9,490 nucleotides of DNA from an uncultured Erysipelotrichaceae bacterium. GTDB lineage: Bacteria; Bacillota_I; Bacilli_A; RFN20; CAG-826. The notes beneath the pieces are model-generated. The model saw only the letters and a list, made by a program, of their open reading frames with translations, searched no databases and was not told where the DNA came from. The stretch spans positions 1 through 9,490 of the forward strand of contig CACYJD010000015.1 in NCBI GenBank assembly GCA_902774655.1, in the 5' to 3' direction. Of the stretch, positions 6,555-9,490 are shown in pieces (the first letter of the stretch is position 1; each line of letters opens with the position of its first letter). The translations under genes were made by a program, and so were the position numbers.

Positions 6555-7259
6555 ATGAAGAAGCAATCGACCCTTTTCCTAATTGCTCTTTTAGGAATGA
6601 TACTCTCAAGTTGTGGTGAAGTTAAATATACCGCTATCAGTGAAGACGAGTTTAATAGTTACTATACTGAGGAGAAAGCCACTAAAGCCAAAGAAGATAT
6701 AGAAGCTTTATCAACATTTAGTTTTATTATGGGCCAAAACGGAAACGGCTTTGAATACAATGTTAATACATTTGTTGATGTTAATTATTACTATGAATAT
6801 GGAAAGTTGTATGTCGGTCCTAATCACAAAGATAATCGTGAAGGTGAATTTCTATACCTCGCTAATGAATCGAATACAGCAGACTATTATGAACACTATA
6901 TCGGTGAAGAAAAAAATCATGAAACCGGAGCGGATGTTTATAAAGATTATCTAGAATCAGTAAGTGATGTCAAAGATACTATATTAAATGCATTAACTTC
7001 ACCAACATATTTACTTACTCAGTATGGCTACAAAGAGGGATATAAATATTTTAAGGGCAGTGATAATTCAATTAAGGTTAGTGCTGAAGTTACACATGAG
7101 GATCAAACTCTAATTGGCTACGCAACCTATGATGCAAATACCTTATATCCAAAAAGCTTTTCAGCGCAAGTATATGAAGAAGCTATTTATACGATAACAT
7201 TTAGCTTTAAGGCTAATCCAAAAATTACACATAAAACACCTCAAGATTTAGGATTCTGA
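6555..7259 (+). CDS. Small lipoprotein of unknown function
   Basis: From ATG 6555 the product has 234 residues. A signal peptide, MKKQSTLFLIALLGMI, ends in the lipobox LSSC with lipidated Cys20. The mature part is acidic, rich in Tyr, Asn, Glu and Lys, and shows alternating strands with a helical segment (DVKDTILNALTSPTYLLTQYG). The C-terminal strands (about 180-225, GYATYD...LYPKSFSAQVYE...ITFSFKANPKI) recall LolA/LppX-like half-barrel lipoproteins that bind lipids or other hydrophobic ligands. That likeness is in pattern only, and I cannot name a family. The gene is monocistronic, with a promoter and ribosome site directly upstream and a hairpin directly downstream. It ends on TGA immediately before that hairpin, evidence that TGA is a stop here. 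It is more likely a membrane-tethered binding protein than an enzyme. Confidence 0.85.
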   Translation: MKKQSTLFLIALLGMILSSCGEVKYTAISEDEFNSYYTEEKATKAKEDIEALSTFSFIMGQNGNGFEYNVNTFVDVNYYYEYGKLYVGPNHKDNREGEFLYLANESNTADYYEHYIGEEKNHETGADVYKDYLESVSDVKDTILNALTSPTYLLTQYGYKEGYKYFKGSDNSIKVSAEVTHEDQTLIGYATYDANTLYPKSFSAQVYEEAIYTITFSFKANPKITHKTPQDLGF

Positions 7260-7264
7260 AACTT

Positions 7265-7296
7265 AAATGAATTGCCTAGAGTTGGCAATTCATTTT
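7265..7296. terminator. Bidirectional terminator between convergent genes
   Basis: A 12-bp perfect stem, AAATGAATTGCC (7265-7276) with GGCAATTCATTT (7284-7295), has a 7-base loop (7277-7283). It sits six bases after the lipoprotein stop, and its right arm touches the stop of the minus-strand gene (7295-7297). The T-tract is short on the plus strand and poorer on the minus strand, so efficiency may be moderate. Confidence 0.75.
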
Positions 7297-7759
7297 ATTT
7301 AATCTTGAGGTTAGGGAACCTTCTTTTGAGTTCCTCTTTAGTGATTAGATTCTCGCATCTTTCTAAGCAGGCATCATATACTTTATGATCCTTATCAAAT
7401 GCGAGGAATCTTTCTTTTCCATCTTTTAGATAAAAAAGCATTGTTTTATGCTTAACTGAATATTCTTCATCAATATAGATAATATCTTTAAATCTATATT
7501 CAAAAGCAGTGTTCATCTTGACGTGAACAATTCTTTCTTTTTGAATAACAAAATATGTTCCTTTAATAGTTAAGAAACAGAATAATGCGCTTACGCCTAA
7601 TAACGCAGGAGTGTAGACATAAAATGATGTATTAAGAGGAAAGAAGTTATTTCCTTGAAATGAGAAATAAAAGATTACTTCAAAAATTAAAAACATCACA
7701 AGAAAAATCATGATGATTCTAATAGGGCTAAGTCTTAGTTTTTCTTCTTTCTTTGGCAT
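7295..7759 (-). CDS. Two-helix membrane protein with PH-like soluble domain
   Basis: The 154-residue product starts with a basic, Lys-rich stretch (MPKKEEKLRLS), then two membrane helices (about 12-34 and 46-66) joined by a short loop. A soluble part follows (67-135) with the strand pattern of bacterial PH domains: TYFVIQKERIVHV, then FKDIIYIDEEYS, MLFYLKDGKERFLAF and a closing helix. This two-helix plus PH-like layout is common in small membrane proteins of Bacillota with unknown roles. The C-terminus is basic (KEELKRRFPNLKIK). Start choice: the ATG at 7757-7759 has AGAGG directly adjacent, too close for normal ribosome pairing. A perfect TATAAT only seven bases upstream suggests a leaderless message. 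A later start (Met17) would remove most of the first helix. The gene converges on the small lipoprotein and is divergent from the nuclease gene. Function is unknown. Confidence 0.8.
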   Translation of the reverse strand: MPKKEEKLRLSPIRIIMIFLVMFLIFEVIFYFSFQGNNFFPLNTSFYVYTPALLGVSALFCFLTIKGTYFVIQKERIVHVKMNTAFEYRFKDIIYIDEEYSVKHKTMLFYLKDGKERFLAFDKDHKVYDACLERCENLITKEELKRRFPNLKIK

Positions 7760-7766
7760 CCTCTTT

Positions 7767-7795
7767 ATTATATCTATAAAGAAATAAATAGTCCC
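7767..7795 (-). promoter_or_regulatory. Putative promoter of the PH-like membrane protein
   Basis: On the minus strand, a perfect TATAAT (7772-7767) has GGGACT (7795-7790, a weak -35) 17 bases upstream. Only seven bases (AAAGAGG) lie between the -10 box and the ATG, so transcription would begin at or next to the start codon. Confidence 0.5.
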
Positions 7796-7845
7796 TTCTT
7801 TTTAAAATGTTGTCATCTTTTTTATTTTTCTCGGTAAGAATAAGT

Positions 7846-7852
7846 GGGAGGA
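7846..7852 (+). promoter_or_regulatory. Ribosome site revealing the original nuclease start
   Basis: GGGAGGA lies six bases before ATG 7859, an ideal arrangement. The ATG is in frame with the conserved nuclease sequence further on, which shows that the gene began here rather than at the internal TTG 8060. The 7760-7858 gap otherwise holds only T-rich sequence with a possible weak TTGTCA -35 at 7810-7815. Confidence 0.8.
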
Positions 7853-7858
7853 CTTTTT

Positions 7859-8914
7859 ATGAAAGAAATGTTAGATTTAAACATCGAAGAAGCTAAGACT
7901 GATGACATTATTAATGATGTTTCAAACATAATTATTGAAAGTAAAGAATCAGCTTATTGAGCTATCGATATTTTATTAATTAAAAGAAATTGGCTCATTG
8001 GCAAAAGAATCAATGACGAGGTATTAAAAGTATCTAGACAAGATTCTTATGGAAACGAGTTGCTGAAAAAGTTATCAAAAGAATTAACTAAAAAATTCGG
8101 TAATGGTTTCAGCGTGCCAAATTTATACAAGTATAATAAATTTTATATTATATATAAAAACATTTTCTCGACACTGTCGATAAAATCTTTTCTTAGTTGG
8201 TCTCACTATATACTTTTATTATCTATTCAGGATGAGAAAGAGCGAAATTGGTATGAACAAGAGGCTATAAAATATGCTTGGAGTGTGCGTAATTTGCAAG
8301 ATAATATCTCTAAACAGACATATTATCGTTTACTTTCAACTCAACATGGTTTAGTAGCGGACTCTATTTCAACTGAAGAAAAAATAGAAAGCCATAATAA
8401 AAATTTAGAATTTATTAAAAACCCAATGATTTTAGACTTTTTAGGTATCAAGACAAATGATACATCCATTGAGACTGTATTGGAAAAATCTATTATCAAT
8501 AATTTGCAAAAATTCCTATTAGAACTAGGCAAAGGTTATACTTTTGTTGGAAGACAATATCGAATTCACACTGACTATAATGATTATTATGTCGATTTAG
8601 TTTTTTACAACAAGATTCTTAAGTGTTTTGTTTTAATTGACCTAAAAACAGGAAAGATTAACCATCAAGATGTCGGTCAAATGGATATGTATGTTAGGAT
8701 GTTTGATGATTTCATTAAAGAAAAAGATGACAATCCCACTCTTGGGATAGTTCTTTGTAGTGATACAGATGAAGATATTGCGAGATATTCTATTCTTAAA
8801 GGAAATGAACAATTATTCGCTACAAAATATAAGCTATATCTACCTAGTGAAGAAGAACTAAGAGCGGAGATAGAACATCAAAAACTTCTCTACCAAATGA
8901 GTAAGGACATATGA
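7859..8914 (+). pseudogene. YhcG/DUF1016-family PD-(D/E)XK nuclease, interrupted by in-frame TGA
   Basis: From ATG 7859 the frame is 351 codons plus stop, with one internal TGA (7958-7960, codon 34). Both sides match the family. The N-terminal DUF1016 domain shows AY*AID...NWLIGKRI, YGNELLKKLSKEL, FGNGFSVPNLYKY and WYEQEAIKYAWSVRNL. The C-terminal nuclease domain shows FLLELG, FVGRQYRI, then YYVDLVFYNK and VLIDLKTGK, followed by HQDVGQMDMY. Likely catalytic residues are Glu222, Asp246, Asp261 and Lys263. Relatives usually have Arg at the TGA site, so one CGA-to-TGA change would explain it. Translation restarting at TTG 8060 would give 284 residues lacking the first part of the N-terminal domain. 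Such proteins are predicted DNA nucleases, often in accessory or defence regions; the exact role is not known to me. The local sequence looks even more AT-rich than its neighbours. No partner gene is adjacent. Confidence 0.85.
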
Positions 8915-9051
8915 CAATATTTATCATTTTCTTTATATAAATAAAATATTTAAAAAACAACATTCGATAGTGATAATATATTTATATAAGTTAAATAGAA
9001 AATAGAGACATATGCGCCTATTTTACTATTAATATTTGAAAGGAAATATAT
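8915..9051 (+). promoter_or_regulatory. AT-rich leader of the pullulanase-like gene, with dyad
   Basis: This 137-base gap probably holds the promoter of the next gene. Candidate -10 boxes are TATATT (8977-8982) and TATAAG (8985-8990), the latter with TTCGAT (8963-8968) 16 bases upstream; none is convincing alone. A 7-bp inverted repeat, AAAATAG (8999-9005) with CTATTTT (9018-9024), lies after them, in the likely leader. The ribosome site AAAGGA is at 9039-9044, seven bases before the ATG. No strong terminator for the nuclease gene is visible. Confidence 0.35.
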
Positions 9052-9490
9052 ATGAAGAAGCATCTTTATACATTATTACTTACATCTCTTTTAAGCTGCT
9101 CCTTTTTAGCAGGTTGTGGTGGTGATCAACCTACACCAACACCAGATCCTGATCCAGAACCTGTTGAACCTCCAAAAGATAAGTGGGGTATTCCTCTACT
9201 TGGAGAACCTGCATTAAGAATGCACTACAAGAGAAAAGACGTCACAACCTATAAAGATTGGTGCCTTTGGATGTGGTGTGAGAACGCCGACGGTAAAGAA
9301 TATACCTTCGACTACGACGATAACTATGGCTTAGTTATGCAACTACCATTATCCCAAGTTGGAACACCATCAAACATGGGATTCATTGTCAAAAAGCTCT
9401 TCTCAGTCGTAGGTCAAGGTGTTTGGACTAAAGACTGGGGTTCTGATAGATTTGTTGACTTTGACGCTCTTGAAATGGATGAGAATCAAA
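9052..9490 (+). CDS. Lipoprotein with CBM41/PUD-like domain, probable pullulanase, partial
   Basis: The gene runs off the window after 146 codons. MKKHLYTLLLTSLLSCSFLAGC is a lipoprotein signal peptide with lipobox LAGC and lipidated Cys22. A Pro/Asp/Thr/Glu stalk follows (26-43). Residues about 54-146 match the pullulanase-associated starch-binding domain (CBM41, PUD): LRMHYKRKD, then the aromatic core DWCLWMWCENADGK (Trp70, Trp73, Trp75), YGLVMQLPLS, GFIVKK, and TKDWGSDRFVD (Lys127, Asp128, Asp132). This domain binds alpha-glucans and normally precedes a GH13 catalytic domain that cuts alpha-1,6 links in pullulan, starch or glycogen. The enzyme would act outside the cell, tethered to the membrane. 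The catalytic part is outside the window, so pullulanase is inferred from the domain. Two Cys (71 and 76) flank the WMW core. Another CBM41-bearing amylase is the main alternative. Confidence 0.78.
   Translation, partial: MKKHLYTLLLTSLLSCSFLAGCGGDQPTPTPDPDPEPVEPPKDKWGIPLLGEPALRMHYKRKDVTTYKDWCLWMWCENADGKEYTFDYDDNYGLVMQLPLSQVGTPSNMGFIVKKLFSVVGQGVWTKDWGSDRFVDFDALEMDENQ

Noticed and set aside
7958..7960. TGA read as tryptophan (genetic code 4), giving AYWAID in the nuclease
   Set aside because: Trp is TGG throughout the window, several genes end on TGA, and the small lipoprotein's TGA at 7257-7259 stands directly before a terminator; read-through would run into the convergent gene. Family members usually have Arg here, not Trp.
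8060..8914. A shorter intact nuclease gene starting at TTG 8060
   Set aside because: The TTG lies inside a conserved motif (NELLKKLSKEL) and has no good ribosome site, while ATG 7859 has an ideal one and is in frame. Restart there is possible but is not the native start.
9012..9032. Tiny frame (MRLFYY) as a leader peptide before the pullulanase-like gene
   Set aside because: There is no convincing ribosome site, no regulatory codon run and no attenuator hairpin pair; it is expected by chance.

Overview
The window is A+T-rich DNA with tightly packed genes and good Shine-Dalgarno sites. It looks like a low-GC Bacillota or Mollicutes-related bacterium, probably an uncultured gut member of the Bacilli, Erysipelotrichia or Acholeplasma grade. 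The PrkC-RsgA-Rpe order is the classic Bacillus-type arrangement. TGA behaves as a stop: several genes end on it, one just before a terminator, and every Trp I read is TGG. Standard code 11 therefore fits better than the Mycoplasma code. The taxonomic guess is inference.

Positions 1-2351 form a housekeeping operon: the tail of a PrkC/PknB-type Ser/Thr kinase that stops right after the kinase fold, rsgA (ribosome-assembly GTPase), rpe (pentose-phosphate epimerase) and a six-helix membrane protein of unknown function. Junctions are overlapping or nearly so. The rsgA frame closes early at a TGA, and the rest of its conserved C-terminus continues in the +1 frame, so rsgA carries a small indel.

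Positions 2352-6160 hold a promoter, a strong ribosome site and a two-gene exported operon: a secreted beta-rich protein, then an 896-residue lipoprotein with an Asp-Pro-Glu-Pro stalk, duplicated unknown domains, an Ig-like domain, an InlB/Listeria-type repeat and a C-terminal module. That last module resembles the C-terminal half of the secreted partner.

Positions 6161-7300 hold rpmB (ribosomal protein L28) with its own promoter and a clear terminator, then a small lipoprotein with its own promoter, ending in a hairpin shared with a convergent gene.

Positions 7295-7759 (minus strand) encode a two-helix membrane protein with a PH-like soluble domain; its perfect -10 box lies so close to the ATG that the mRNA may be leaderless. 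Positions 7859-8914 are a YhcG/DUF1016 PD-(D/E)XK nuclease gene broken by one in-frame TGA at codon 34, where relatives usually have Arg. From 9052 to the window end is the start of another lipoprotein whose mature part looks like a CBM41/PUD starch-binding domain, so it is probably a surface pullulanase.

The window thus combines core genes (translation, carbon metabolism, signalling) with a surface set: three lipoproteins and one secreted protein, likely for binding or degrading polymers. I see no CRISPR array, tRNA, rRNA or insertion sequence. The points most worth a second look are the two broken reading frames (rsgA and the nuclease), the shared module in the secreted operon, and the candidate pullulanase lipoprotein.
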